Part shown: positions 24,687-36,339 of the stretch, in pieces
How the letters are laid out: every line of letters starts with the position of its first letter
Position numbering within the stretch: position 1 is the first letter of the stretch
NCBI RefSeq assembly: GCF_914767665.1
Contig: NC_059506.1
Location: 21,739,825-21,803,824 of the forward strand
DNA length: 64,000 bases
DNA from: Harmonia axyridis
Lineage: Eukaryota; Arthropoda; Insecta; Coleoptera; Coccinellidae
Direction of reading: 5' to 3'
Translations under genes and position numbers: made by a program
Notes under the pieces: generated by a model
What the model saw: the letters and a program-made list of their open reading frames with translations, nothing else
Database searches by the model: none
Told to the model about the DNA's origin: nothing

Positions 24687-25440
24687 TTATTCAACATAGT
24701 TGCCTTCGAGAGCGATACAGCGATTATAGCGATCTCCCAACTTTTCGATAACATTTTTGTAATACGATTTGTCTTTCGCTTTAAAATAGATCTCAGTTTC
24801 GGCGATTACTTCTTTATTGGTTCTAAATTTCTTTCCAGCGAGCATTGTTTCGAGGTCTGAGAACAGGAAGAAGTCGCTGCGAGCCAGATCTGGCGGATAC
24901 GGTGGATGCAGAAACAATTCGAAGCTCAATTCATGGAAATTTGCCATTGTTTTCATTGATTTGTGTAACGGCACATTGTCTTGATGAAACAGCATCTTTT
25001 TTTTTCTTCAAATGAGGCCCTTTTTTAACGATTTCATCCTTTAAACGATCCAATAACGCTATATAATAATCGCTATTGATGGTCTGGCCCTTTTGGAAGT
25101 AATCAATGAATATTTTACCATGCGCATCTCAGAATATTGATGCCATAACCTTGCAAGCTGACTCTTGTGTTTTTCCTCGCTTTGGATTCGGTTCATCGTG
25201 TGCAGTCCACTCAGCTAACTGTCGATTTGACTCTGGAGTGAAATGATGGAGCCATGTTTCATCCATTGTCACATATCGACGCAAAAATTCAAGTTTATTG
25301 CACTTGAACAGCTTGCAATATTTCATCAGCACACGAAATTCTTTTTTTCCATCTTTTTCCAAATAACAAAAGCAGTTACACTCACAACGCAATATCTCAC
25401 AAAATAATACGCGGACTGCTGTCAAATTTTGACGAGTATC
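24687..25440 (-). pseudogene. Mariner-type transposase, inactivated
   Basis: Read on the minus strand, the frame at 25425-25129 contains FLRRYVTMDETWLHH (first catalytic Asp of mariner) and TPESNRQ..EW. It ends at an in-frame stop where mariners read Trp. The next part (IDYFQKGQTINSDYY and following) is lost to a frame shift in an A-run near 25003-25012. The frame at 24995-24687 resumes with FHQDN (second Asp), HPPYPPDLARSDFFLF (third Asp, the DD34D triad of mariner) and a C-terminus. The N-terminal helix-turn-helix region appears deleted: only some 30 residues precede the catalytic part. Adjacent sequence has weak terminal-repeat-like words (near 24620 and 25440). It has at least one stop and one frame shift, so it is dead. 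Confidence 0.9.
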
Positions 25441-27320
25441 GTTTGAAGGTTGGTGCTAACTAAAAATCATATACATAGATTCAATACTAGCACCTCCACT
25501 TGTGCATCAGACAGGGGAATTTTCAATTGATTTAATATCCTTCTAATGTTTTAAATATCCGGGATTGAGTGAATGTTCCTCTTATGCCCGCCAAAAAATT
25601 TTTTTTCGATTACGGTTTTCAAATCTGTAAAAATGATTGACTAGGAAGACTACCTTCAAATGGGACATTCCAGGGAAGAAAGATCTCAAATTAATGAATG
25701 TTTATTTCAATGTGAAAAGGAAGATATGCCAATAACGATGGAAAACGATATCAGCCAAATAGAAATTCACATCTACTCTTTCATTCTGTAATTTTCCTTT
25801 GGAATATTCTACTAGTTCCCCATAGGCTTTATTTTTGATATTCCTGTTTGCGTATGCTGAACTTTTCATTTTCCATCAACAGGTTTTCTGACTATATTTT
25901 TCGATGAAACCTATCAAAAATTCTTTCATTTTGCACAAGAATTTGGTACGCTACGAAGTTCCGGCAGTACCTGATAAATTGCCAGCTGTCTGTGATCATC
26001 TGAAATCCGACCCGGATACTCAATAAAACAACCTCTTGAGTGGCAGGTTTCGATGGCATCATGGGATGGCAGTCAGTGTAGACTAGCTGCCATTTGGACG
26101 CCTGGATTCCAAACGCTCGAAAAAATGCCTGCTGAGTGGCGGGCATTAGCGTATGGTACCTACTGAGGAAGCGGACTGCCAGAGAAGTTTTCTCACCGAT
26201 GCTGATAGCCTCAAGTCCTGAATTTTTATTAATATTTGTTACTTTTTTTTGTTTACTTTGATAGTGTCATATGTTTTTTTTCGATTTGAGATATTTTGTG
26301 TTGAAAGGGGAAATAAGAAACAATAGCGTGTGTTTTGTAAAATTCAGTTATGCGGATTCATTATCGATATCTCTGAAATAAATTAGATACGTGACTTGAA
26401 GCCAGAACCTTCTACTTTCAACACACAACCTTTTTCTTCCCAACTCCGGCGACACATTCCTATCCACTACCGATCACTGTAAATGTTATTCATCCCCAAA
26501 TTCCATCTGTATCAGGGGTAGTATGGTTTACTACTTCACCAATTTCTATTCAGTGGGGATTTCTAGTGTGGGCATAAACCGGGCCTTATCTTTGGCCATT
26601 TCACAAGGAACCGTCCTGGATTATAGAGTTTTGGACAATGTCCCCTGCCCTTATTTTATTTTGATTCTTATTTTATTTGGCGGAAGAAATTGTCCTCTAG
26701 CATAAATAAGTGGAGAAACGGCTGTTGTGTTCGGTTCATTGCCGAGATTAGCGACTTGAATTGCCAAGTGGTTTCTTTGGATGGACCTCTGGGAAATGGA
26801 AAAATATTTATACGTTATTTCACTATACCTATAAATTTAATTTTAACTATTGAAATAGTTTCAGCATGATTTAGGTACTCGGAAATAGTTGTCAAAATTG
26901 TTTTTTTTTTTCGATTGACACACACATATCAATCAGCAAAGTATTAATTTTTCTGCCTAGGCAGCAAAATCATCATCTCAATAGGAATAAAACATTATTA
27001 TTTCTTCTAAGTCGCTATCACTGTCCATTATATAAATATATCCGATAATTGTCCACAAAACTGTCAGAAATTCAAAAATTTTCAAACTTGAATATTATGG
27101 ACATAACAAACAACCATTCCAATTGATTGCCATTTCTATCAAATTTCGAGTTCGTTTGTCAAGAAGGAGGAATGAAGATGAGGACTCCGTAAACAAATTA
27201 ACTTAAAAAATGTATTGATTTATTTCTGGGATTAGGTTCTTTCCGAACCTTAATGCGACTTAACAAATTGATGATAGATATTCGGTATAGTTTGCACTGC
27301 TAATTGTATGTTCAGCACAG
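25441..27320. other. Intergenic DNA, no supported gene
   Basis: The stretch 25880-26180 is repetitive-looking (GAGTGGCAGG / GAGTGGCGGG words) with an 84-codon minus-strand frame at 25892-26146 that I do not recognise. The stretch 26400-26780 is unique and less AT-rich, with an unrecognised 60-codon frame at 26523-26705. A fragment of the 390-bp repeat family lies at 26918-26998. Confidence 0.45.
26918..26998 (+). repeat. Fragment of the 390-bp repeat found at 50.35 and 51.69 kb
   Basis: The words CACATATCAATCAGCAAAGT, CTGCCTAGGCAGCA and ATCTCAATAGGAATA match 50645-50720 and 51995-52070. Only about 80 bases are shared. Confidence 0.7.
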
Positions 27321-27392
27321 TCCGGTATGGTCTAGTGGCTAGGATACCTGGCTCTCACCCAGGAGGCTCGGGTTCGATTCCCGGTACCGGAA
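27321..27392 (+). tRNA. tRNA-Glu (anticodon CTC), copy 2
   Basis: This 72-base gene is identical to the copy at 15150-15221. It has the same seven-pair acceptor stem, CTC anticodon in the loop CTCTCAC, intact A and B boxes and discriminator A, followed by a T-run terminator (27394-27398). Some similarity of the 3' flanks between the two loci (TTTTTGC, then GATATA or AATATA) suggests the pair arose by duplication of a segment, not by reinsertion of mature RNA. Confidence 0.97.
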
Positions 27393-27761
27393 ACTTTTTG
27401 CTGATATACTTGAAATTTGAGACTTGTCATTTTTTAAACAGCAATAAATGAATATATGAATTAGAAGAATTGATATGGAGAAAATTTTACGAAGAAAATT
27501 TGTTTAAAATAAAATTTAAAAATTTTTATCTAATTTTACCGAAAATATTCTCAACTTTTCCAAATTGAATTTTCTATTTCATTGCATATTCAAAGGTGTT
27601 CCTCAATAATTCATACGATCATTTGGTGTACATTTCCTAAGCTATCCTGAGTAGTTCTCGAGTTATTTGCCATGTCTCTGAAGAAATAACTGACGAAGGG
27701 TCTAAAAGAAATTGTGTATTCCTTGAGTGCAATCGCATCATTTTTGTGGAGTAAGTAGGTA
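27393..27761. other. Short intergenic stretch
   Basis: AT-rich spacer between the tRNA gene and the fold-back element, with nothing recognisable. Confidence 0.5.
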
Positions 27762-28191
27762 TACCGCGTAATTTTTTATGTTGGAAGAGTTAAAAATCTC
27801 GAAAAGGAAACATCTTACGGAAAAATGTGTTGAATGAAAGGTGTATATGAGGAGGAAGTTCACTTATGCCAAACACCTCTTCCATTTGATATTCCCTTGT
27901 GGGGGGTATGGGGGTCAACTTTGGAATTTCAAATAGGAACCACTGATTTTCATTAAAGATTCGTATTTTACGGCAAAATATACAAAAATGTGGGTGCGAA
28001 TCTGCTATAAAAGTCGGGGGTTTCCATTCAAAAACTTACCCCCATAACACACCCCCTCGAGGGGGGAAAGAGGTTCTAGCATAAGTGGACTTCCCCCTCA
28101 AGACTATCAACCTTTCATTCGGAACATTTTTCCGTAAGATGTTTCCTTTTCGAGATTTTTGGCTGATTGAACTTCAAAAATCATTCGGTAT
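27762..28191. mobile_element. Fold-back (long inverted repeat) element, about 430 bp
   Basis: The two halves are inverted copies. AAAATCTCGAAAAGGAAACA at about 27796 matches the reverse complement near 28145-28163, as do CATCTTACGGAAAAATGT and AGTNCACTTATGC. The outer ends TACCG...CGGTA sit next to TA dinucleotides. Arms are about 150 bases and imperfect. No ORF is visible, so it is a non-autonomous DNA element, possibly Tc1/mariner-like given the TA flanks. Confidence 0.65.
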
Positions 28192-28479
28192 ATAAATTAT
28201 ATTATGATACAAATATTGGTCGCAAACTCCACAATATTTTTCCACAGCTCAAGTCAACGAACTCCCCTCCGAATTTTTTTTTTTAGCTACGGCCTTGCGC
28301 TATACCATTTCATCACAATGTGTATTATTTTCGAACGGAGAAAGTCGAAATCGATTTTACGAATTTTTGTTTCAAAATTCAAAATACACATTCCATAAAC
28401 TGAATCTTCAACTATGCAGTTACCGATGTGGGACATTGTCCAAGAATTCAATTAACACTTTTCTCAATAAGTCCCGGAC

Positions 28480-28790
28480 CTAACCAGTGAAAACACATGA
28501 TTTCTTAATAAAAGTTTGTAAAAAGCCAGTACCCTCTGAGGAGGCCATATCTGGAAAACAAGCTGAGTGATCAAGCAGTTGGAAGCCAATTGGTTCATTC
28601 TGATCATGGTTTTCATCGATCTGTAGCAAAAAGCATTGTCTTGATGGAATACATTTGCTTTTTTCTTTTGAAGACGTTGTTTCTTCATTTCTGGACCCAA
28701 TCGAATCCATAACGTTATGATATTCACTGTAATGCCATTATAACCATTATAGATTGTATATTTTCTATTGAAAAACCCGTTATATTGAAG
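28480..28790 (-). pseudogene. Mariner transposase relic
   Basis: On the minus strand one frame reads KKANVFHQDN (the second catalytic Asp block of mariner), then RSMKTM. The following block continues in the next frame as IGFQLLDHSACFPDMASS, corresponding to the usual GFELLPHPPYSPDLAPSD; the third Asp is kept and several prolines are lost. About 100 residues of similarity, with at least one frame shift. It is older than the copy at 24.7 kb. Confidence 0.75.
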
Positions 28791-28799
28791 CAAAATTTC

Positions 28800-29754
28800 G
28801 TGAATTAATTACAAGACTACGTATTAGAAGACCTCAGCAAAAATCACTCACTTCACGTCAGAGATTTTCTCGTCCATTTTCAAAGAATTCATGATCACAT
28901 TCCGTATTTCTGTTCACATTTAATCAATCATAAACTAAAAAAAAGAATCTCCTACTAGTTCCAAACAAAGGCAATTTCTGTGAAGCGAATGAAGATGTTC
29001 CATCTTCTGATCTCTACAAAACACAGTAGCAGTTCAATACGGCCACTTTTTGGCCATATCCGTTGACCGATCTCCGCCGAATCTTCTACCAGATGGGTCT
29101 CCAGCTTCCCATCCTATAAAGTTTATTATTCTGGGGACCTTAACAATTGTAGTAAAGAGGCAGTCGGTTGATTTCACTTGTTTTATAGGGTACCTAAAGG
29201 CGCCGCCAAAAGGGCTCTGGACCGTTTTATAATGGGGAATCACAGTAAAATGCACGTTCGGTCTGTACCTTCGGTAATTTTTCTCTCAACCCTGTATATT
29301 TGCGGCAAACTCTGGCTACCTGACGCTATAAAAAGGAATTGTTTATTGGTTAGTTTCGAGAAAGTGCGGGTGTAATATTGATTTTCATATTTTTGAAAAG
29401 TGTACTTGAAATGGATACTTTTGTGTAATTGGTTTAGGTGAAATATAACTTGTCGGCGGTTAAGTGGTTAAAGAGAGGGTGAATTCTGCAATTAAAATTA
29501 ACAACTACTATAATATTTTGGTCTCTTGAGGTAATTGAAACGACACTAAGAGATATTTAGCTATTTTAAACTTACAGTTTATCCCAAAATATTTGTTTTC
29601 TGTTCATCAATCGAGATGACTATTTAGTTGAATCTAGAAATCATTTAGAACAATAATATATTATAAAAAAATATATTATAATCTTCTCAGAGGAGAAAGT
29701 GGAACTAAAAAAATTTGTGATATAAGAAATTGCATTGGATAACTATAAATTATG
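28800..29754. other. Intergenic DNA, no supported gene
   Basis: The stretch 29030-29380 is less AT-rich and has overlapping frames on both strands (29034-29255 minus, 29050-29232 and 29178-29375 plus), none recognised. The rest is AT-rich. Confidence 0.45.
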
Positions 29755-29975
29755 GCCAGATATTTCATCAATCTGTCAATGTTCGTAACAGTCACACAAA
29801 CTGCCAATATACAATACAAATGTCTCTAGGATATATAATCTGAAATTTTCATTCAATTTCGTCAATATTTCGCAAAACTTGACTGAAATATTCCAACACT
29901 CATGCGTTCGAATTTCACATTCGTGTTGGAATAGGAGTCCATTCTGCAACTTGTTTTAAAATATACTATTATTTC
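29755..29975 (+). repeat. Family B, partial copy
   Basis: This matches the 3' half of 6586-7165: AACAGTCACACAAACTGCC, CAATATACAATACAAATGT, and the hairpin ATTCCAACAC...GTGTTGGAAT followed by TTCTGCAACTTGTTTTAAAA. Confidence 0.7.
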
Positions 29976-30950
29976 ATTGTATTACAACCTATTTCTAATG
30001 AATTGATTTGAATAATTGAAATGCTTCCCCTTTAAAGCGAAAATAAATTTAACTTTTCTCGCAGAAATTTTGAGGCGAGAATTCTTTAAATATTTTTCAT
30101 GGATATATACGTATGCAGTTTCCAAATTAGAAGTGAACCTTGAAGGAGGTGTTAGTATCACTTATCTGCTGTTTATTGAGCTATATTCATTGATAACCGA
30201 AATTCAACAGTTTCCGGGATATTTGAGTTCTTATAAAATTTCTCACCTTACTTAATTTGTCTTCTATTTTTTTTACGTTGACCAAGTTTGATTTGAATTT
30301 TGGATGATTGTCATCAGAAAAGGATATGCAATACTATGCTATACTTTACTGTACTATTAGATGTTGATTAAGAATTAGTACGATTTGAAAATTGGTATAT
30401 GAAGAAAAGAATAGTGAATTTCTAATAAATTCCACAATTTATGTTAACAAAATCATTTCAAAAACTTGCCAAATTCCTTCTTCAATTCCTAAAAAAGTTT
30501 TCATTAGAAAGCAGGCCCTAGTTTTGTTTCAGCAGATTTTTTTTTGAAAGGGGAAAGAAGCAAAGAAAGGAAAGTAATGAATTGAATATTTTTATATTCC
30601 GAAATTAGAGATATTTCTTCTTGCAAATCACAAATGTTTTTGGGGTTTCCACATAATTTCCTCAAACAATAATCAACATAGAAGAAAGCATATGTGTTTA
30701 ATTTGCGAATGAAAAATAAAAAAAAATTTCGTTAACTTTCTGTTTTCCGCAAAAAATTGGATGATATGTACTTTATACAGAGCAAATATATTTTTAAAAT
30801 ATTTATGAAAAAAACCTACCGAAAATCATTACAGAAGGAGTAAATCTATAATTTCGTGAAAGTTGTCGTACAGTGCTGCCCTCTAGTTATTTGCTTCAAA
30901 AAAAGAAAGAAGATGAAATAAATGTACAACTTCGTACAAGGTACAAAGTT
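29976..30950. other. Intergenic DNA, no supported gene
   Basis: AT-rich. A 79-codon plus-strand frame at 30016-30255 has no recognised features. Part of it resembles 59330-59420 (AAAT.TTAA.TTTT..CG.AGAAATTTTGAG-like words), hinting at a repeat. Confidence 0.4.
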
Positions 30951-30954
30951 TAGT

Positions 30955-31383
30955 GTTAAGTCATCGCAGGAGCACCAGAGAGGAAATGTATGGGTACTAA
31001 AGTTTGACTGAAACGCGAAAAACCACGTGATGATAATCCCTCTCAAACGAAAAATTTCACAATTTCAAATAACCGGGAACATTCCCTCAAAACGCCTGAA
31101 CCGAGTCTGGAATCGTCAAGGATGAAATTGCCGTAATCCCGAAAAGAATAACTATTTCTGGTGCAGCGTCGTCCCCATTATGGACGCCGTACGGGACGGG
31201 ACGCGAGTGTCCTGAGGCGATGCTTCTCATTAAGTTGCGGAAACTGTACGTTGACAATTTCCCCTTTCGCCCCATCGCCAAATTACGCTCGTGACCGGTG
31301 TACCTGCCGTCCCCTGAATTCTAAATGTCCGTCGGCGTGGGCGGACGTCAATCCATGTCCCATTCCACGTCGTTAATGGACGC
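30955..31383. other. GC-rich unique island
   Basis: Dense CpG and GC content, especially 31150-31380, in contrast to AT-rich flanks. No copy elsewhere in the window and no recognised protein (frames on both strands at 31087-31281 and 31161-31376). It directly abuts the satellite array at 31384. It may be a promoter or enhancer, or the end of a gene or element outside what can be read here. Confidence 0.35.
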
Positions 31384-32486
31384 GATTCCTACAGGAAAGT
31401 CCCTATTTTATGAGTGCTGATTTTCGGTCCGACGTTAGCTCTGTAAAACGATGTTTGATGCCCTACGATTTTGTCACTTCGAAGATACTTCGTGGTCGGT
31501 CCTGAATATTAATTATTTTTTCGGGGTTGTGGCAACACTGGCTGTCAATCTTTCTGTCAGATGGATTTTTGAATTGATCGGGTCATTTACAAGTAAATCG
31601 AATTAGTTACGTTTGATATGTATCTGAGTTGATTTTTGATTTCTTCCAGTTTATCTGAGGGACTAATGACGACTACCAACCTAACTAATTAGTTACGGAT
31701 GCTATGGATTCCTACAGGAAAGTCCCTATTTTATGAGTGCTGATTTTCGGTCCGACGTTAGCTCTGTAGAACGATGTTTGATGCCCTACGATTTTGTCAC
31801 TTCGAAGATACTTCGTGGTCGGTCCTGAATATTAATTATTTTTTCGGGGTTGTGGCAACACTGGCTGTCAATCTTTCTGTCAGATGGATTTTTGAATTGA
31901 TCGGGTCATTTACAAGTAAATCGAATTAGTTACGTTTGATATGTATCTGAGTTGATTTTTGATTCTTCCAGTTTATCTGAGGGACTAATGTCGACTACCA
32001 ACCTAACTAATTAGTTACGGATGCTATGGATTCCTACAGGAAAGTCCCTATTTTATGAGTGCTGATTTTTGGTCCGACGATAGCTTTACAAAACGATGTT
32101 TGATACCCTACGATTTTGTCACTTCGAAGATACTTCGTGGTCGGTCCTGACTATTAATTATTTTTTCGGGGTTGTGGCAACACTGGCTGTCAATCTTTCT
32201 ACCAGATGGATTTTCTAATTGATAGGGTTCTTTACAAGTAAATCGAATTAGTTACGTTTGATATGTATATGAGTGGATTTTTGATTTCTTCCAGTTTATC
32301 TGAGGGACTAATGACGACTACCAACCTAACTAATTAGTTACGGATGCTATGGATTCCTACAGGAAAGTCCCTATTTTATGAGTGCTGATTTTCGGTCCGA
32401 CGTTAGCTCTGTAAAACGATGTTTGATGCCCTACGATTTTGTCACTTCGAAGATACTTCGTGGTTGGTCCTGAATATTAATTATTT
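31384..32486 (+). repeat. 323-bp satellite, 3.4 tandem copies
   Basis: Unit starts (GATTCCTACAGGAAAGTCCC) fall at 31384, 31707, 32029 and 32352, giving periods of 323, 322 and 323. The first three copies are nearly identical, with the third showing more substitutions (for example GACGATAGCTTTACA). The fourth is cut at about 32486 within AATATTAATTATTTTT, where family B begins. Unit features include TCGAAGATACTTCG, a short palindrome. No ORF spans a unit. Confidence 0.95.
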
Positions 32487-33030
32487 TTCTCTATTTCAGT
32501 ATGAGTTCATTACAGTTCTGAAAACAGTGCTGTAATGAATTCATTACAGCATCGTTTTCAGTTATATTTTTCGTTTTGTGGTTGCCTATACTGAATCCAA
32601 TCCTATCAAATTTCAACAAACGTCAATAATTGTCAATATTATAATATACATCATTTGGATATAGTGAAATGATTTTCAACATTATTCGCAATTTCTCTTG
32701 ATTCTGGTGGTGTTAAATCGATATCGTCAGAATAAATTCACGAATTCAATACGTAATTGTAAATTAATTCTAAATTCGAAACGTACGATTCATATTGAAA
32801 TTCCGTTATCTGTCAATTTTCGTCACACCAACTGCCAAGATACAATACAAATGTCACTAGGATGTATAATCTGACTTTTTCATTTAATTTCGACAATATT
32901 TCCCAAAACTTGACTGAAATAGAGAAAATATCGTTTAATAGTCGTTGAGACCGCAATTCTATCACTCATGCGTTCGAATTTCGCATTCGTGTTGGAATAG
33001 GAGCCCATTCTGCAACTTGTTTTAAAATAT
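32487..33030 (+). repeat. Family B, copy 2
   Basis: This aligns with 6586-7165 from CTCTATTTCAGTAT through the opening hairpin (32501-32544, 20-base arms, AAAA loop), TTTGGATATAGTGAAATGAT, and the closing ATTC..CACTCATGCG hairpin region to CTGCAACTTGTTTTAAAATA. It starts exactly where the 323-bp satellite stops. Confidence 0.75.
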
Positions 33031-34490
33031 AATATTCTAAAATTTATTGAAAAAATTTATAATTTAAAATTCATTGTTTAAATTAATTGAAAATTGATTA
33101 TTGAAGATTTACTGAAATGTTATGGTTGAAAACTTAATGATTGTATGTTATCTAGTTTCACTTAAATATAGAAAATCTGATTTAACTTATATTTCTGTTG
33201 ATATCTTCTTTTTCTAATCTGTGAAAATATTTTTTTAATGGGTATTGAATAACCTATATGTGCTCCATAATGGAAAAAATTAATAAGAAAATAAATATCG
33301 CAGTTGGAAAATAAATAAATTGAATGGTCTTGTTCGACACTGACATTTCTGTTTATTAATAATTCGAGAGTTGATGTTGATATAATAAAAATGATTGTGA
33401 AGTACCAAACTTTGATACTGAGCACGTATAAAAACTAATCAAAACCAACGTTTGGCTTGTCGTGTGTATAGGCGACAGAAGAATTCCTTGTGAAAAAACA
33501 TTTGTAACCTATATAAACGTTTACCAAATAGTGATTCATAGAAACGAAAACGCAGGACAGTTTGAGGAATGAAAAGATGACCTCAATAAATATTAAAAAT
33601 CAGGAGAAAAACATGGTGTTCCACTTGAAGAATACTAGTTCGCATGAATGTTTTATGTTTATAATGCCCTTTTACATTTCCTAGTACCTACTGAATTCTA
33701 AATCCACATAAAAATACTTCATATTTTTTCATTTAAACGTTTCTGTAGGATCAATATTAACTGAGATAGCTATTGAGTAAAATATAAACAATCACTCTGT
33801 ACAGTATATAATTTTATAACAAAACTAATGATCAATTACAACACTCGAGCACAAATCGAGGTTTTTGCTATTTTGTAAATATTAACTTTTATGGTAATAC
33901 TGCTACAATTAATTATGCTAAACATGGATTGAAAATTCGTGTTTGGAGTATTTTTAATTAATGGTTTAGCAAAAAATTCGCCGAAAATGCTGTGGTGTTT
34001 TGTATTGTAGACACTTGGCCAAAATATTTGTTTTATACAAGGGTTGTCCTAGTTTCAATCAATTCATTAGGAGCCTGGCTATTCATTAATTGCCAAACAA
34101 TACTTTTAAATAAACCCTGGTATTTTAGCGGATCGTCTCTGAAAACAGATAGTGTAGATTTGCTTGTTTCTATTGGCCAAAAACGTCCACGTTCCACTGC
34201 ATGCCGATTTGGTTACTTTCATTGACTGCAGCTGTCTTTATTATTTTTCTATATTATCTAATAAAATGAGCATTTTTACTCCGTTTTTGTTCATTGTGTA
34301 AGTGATTTTTTTTTTAATCAGTTAAAGTATATTCAAACTCACTTGAATAGGCCAGAATATTTTTAACATTCAAGAGTTTCCAAGTTGACAGAAATTTATT
34401 AGGGAGCAGGATCAGCTGGTAATCCATTGTATTACCAGCCCTTTTGAATATGTAGATCCCAGTGTCCTAATTGATCGTCATATGAAAAAG
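33031..34490. other. Intergenic DNA, no supported gene
   Basis: Very AT-rich. Frames at 33162-33425 (minus) and 33992-34225 (plus) are unrecognised. Confidence 0.5.
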
Positions 34491-34619
34491 AATGTGACAA
34501 TTTGACCACTTTCGTGTTCGTGGGCCCCCTTTTAAAGCTTTATTGGTTTTGGTGGGCCCCCGCAATATAAATACCTAAGTAGTCTATGTATATCTACAAA
34601 CAAACCTTTTTTTAGTTGA

Positions 34620-35045
34620 AGTATTAGACTTGGGAAATCCAAGAAAGGGCTATAAAATTTAATTCGGTAAAGACAGATTTTTCTCCATTATGCTAATACC
34701 AGGTAATATTTGAACGTATTGAATATTTTGGAATAACACAATAAAATTGGAGATTAGCAGGTTGAGGATTACATTGTGGAACCGCGCAGTTCTGAACTTA
34801 TTTAGAGTGTTTCTTCAGACACAGAAGGATTTACAAATGGTACAGAGTATTTTCATTTGAATTCAGGTATAAAATGGTGGTAAAAACCAAGAAAGGGTTA
34901 TAAAATTCGGTAAAGACGGATAATATTTTCACCGTTATGCAAATTCAGGTACTTTTTATATGAAAGCGTTGAATATTTTTCAACAAATTGGATATAAACA
35001 ATTTGAGGATTACATTGCGGCACTACGCAGTTTCGCGCAGTTTGG
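34620..35045 (+). repeat. Two diverged direct copies of about 180 bp
   Basis: CCAAGAAAGGGCTATAAAAT...GGTAAAGACAGATTTTTC...TTGAGGATTACATTGTGGAAC at 34638-34790 recurs as CCAAGAAAGGGTTATAAAAT...GGTAAAGACGGATAA...TTGAGGATTACATTGCGGCAC at 34887-35025. This probably belongs to a decayed transposon together with the GGGCCCCC-rich flank at 34520-34560. Confidence 0.65.
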
Positions 35046-35149
35046 TGAGTGAAGCCAAGCCTATATTTCTGTTCTTTACAATCGAAACCAGTAAAATTTT
35101 GATAGACCTCCATATACAACTTGTGGACCCCCATTTGGTTGTTCACGAC

Positions 35150-35395
35150 AACGTGGACAAGCGCGGTCCCAGGGGAGGGGGGTTAGATTCAAGGGGGTCA
35201 TGACCCCCCAAAATGGAACCACCTACACTTAATATGTGTTTCAAGCAGACAAGGTACGAAATTGTCTCATCAAAAACTTGAAGCCCATAAGGCGACCCCC
35301 CAAAATTCAAGGCTAAGGCCGCCCTTGAGCGTGGACCCCCTTTGAGTCCCCCGTGAACCCCCGGGGGTCCACCTGGACCATTTTGGGAATCACTG
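35150..35395 (-). mobile_element. hAT-like element end rich in GGGGG/CCCCC
   Basis: Read on the minus strand from 35395, the end CAGTGATTCCCAAAATGG has the CAG start and TTCCCAAA pattern seen in many hAT terminal repeats. The inner part (GCGCGGTCCCAGGGGAGGGG, GGAACCACCTA, TTTCAAGCAGA, CGACCCCCCAAAA) has a diverged copy at 44741-44888. The opposite end and target duplication were not resolved. Confidence 0.5.
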
Positions 35396-35502
35396 CTGTG
35401 ATGTTCTATGGAATATACATATTTTTCTGTCAAAGTTGCGTTTTTCCGTTACCTATATAAGTTTCCTACAAGCCCTGTATTCTATAATTTATATCAGTCA
35501 AA

Positions 35503-35541
35503 AATTGTAGCCTGATGAAGCCACAGTGTGGCGAAACAATT
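35503..35541 (+). ncRNA. Hammerhead-like core lacking stem I
   Basis: The sequence has CTGATGA (35512-35518), a five-pair stem GCCAC/GTGGC with loop AGT (35520-35532), GAA (35533-35535), and an outer six-pair helix AATTGT/ACAATT (35503-35508 with 35536-35541). This is the layout of stems III and II around the conserved core, but only AGC stands where stem I and the cleavage site should be, and one extra A follows CTGATGA. Self-cleavage is therefore unlikely in this form. Similar CTGANGA-stem-GAAA motifs are known from Penelope-like and other retroelements. Confidence 0.45.
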
Positions 35542-35747
35542 ATTGCTGACAATTGAATAGTTTGGTGGAAATAACTTTGTTTTTATTTTATGGCTTTATG
35601 ATGTGACAAAAAAAAGCTATACACGTTGCAAATGATCTGAAAGATTCCACATCAGAATGTAATAGGACTGCATAAATATTATTTTCAACTCTATGCTTCT
35701 GTGGTTGCGGCATGGCATCAAATGAAAATTGGACAAGCGTTTTTATA

Positions 35748-36106
35748 CACTGTGTCCGTAAAGTATGGAACAAATTCATTTTTAGCTGAACAGACCATTA
35801 TAATGAATATTCAGGATTATTATACTATTTTACTATTGTATTTTTGTCCTCCCTGTACCAATTGGAATCAACATACATTTTTGGAATCAGCTCAGCTAGA
35901 GTAATCGGAAAATGGGGACAAAATTGAGGTGTTCCATTTGAAAAAATGACGTCGACGTCATTACTCGAAAGTAATTCACCCTGTATATTAGATTATTATT
36001 TCAAAATATGGCAAATTAAAATAAAAATCGACGTGTTTCAGGATTATTTCTGAAAATGGTCTGTTTAGCTGAAAATGAATTTGGTCCATACTTTACGGAC
36101 ACAGTG
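35748..36106. mobile_element. 359-bp MITE with long terminal inverted repeats and TA duplication
   Basis: The ends CACTGTGTCCGTAAAGTATG (left) and CATACTTTACGGACACAGTG (right) are exact inverted repeats. They continue imperfectly for about 55-80 bases (AGCTGAACAGACCATT inside). TA flanks both ends (35746-35747, 36107-36108), pointing to a Tc1/mariner-type mobiliser. No ORF of note. Confidence 0.85.
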
Positions 36107-36339
36107 TAGAGTCGTTTAATCAAGGTTGGAAGAACTATACCTTTGAATTGGAGTTAATGGAAACTTCCTAAGAAGAAGTGTCAACAAAAATTTGCCAGGC
36201 ACGTTTTTCTTTTGGTTCAGGGAGTTTTCAACACTCCTAACAACAGCACTACTCTTTTAACCAACATAACATTCAAGTTGGTCCAGGTTAGCTCCCGAGT
36301 CTGCTATAGTAAAGACGCTGACGTTCTTCTGAAATAGTA

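Noticed and set aside
31384..32486. CRISPR-like array
   Set aside because: Units of 323 bp are contiguous with no unique spacers and the genome is eukaryotic.
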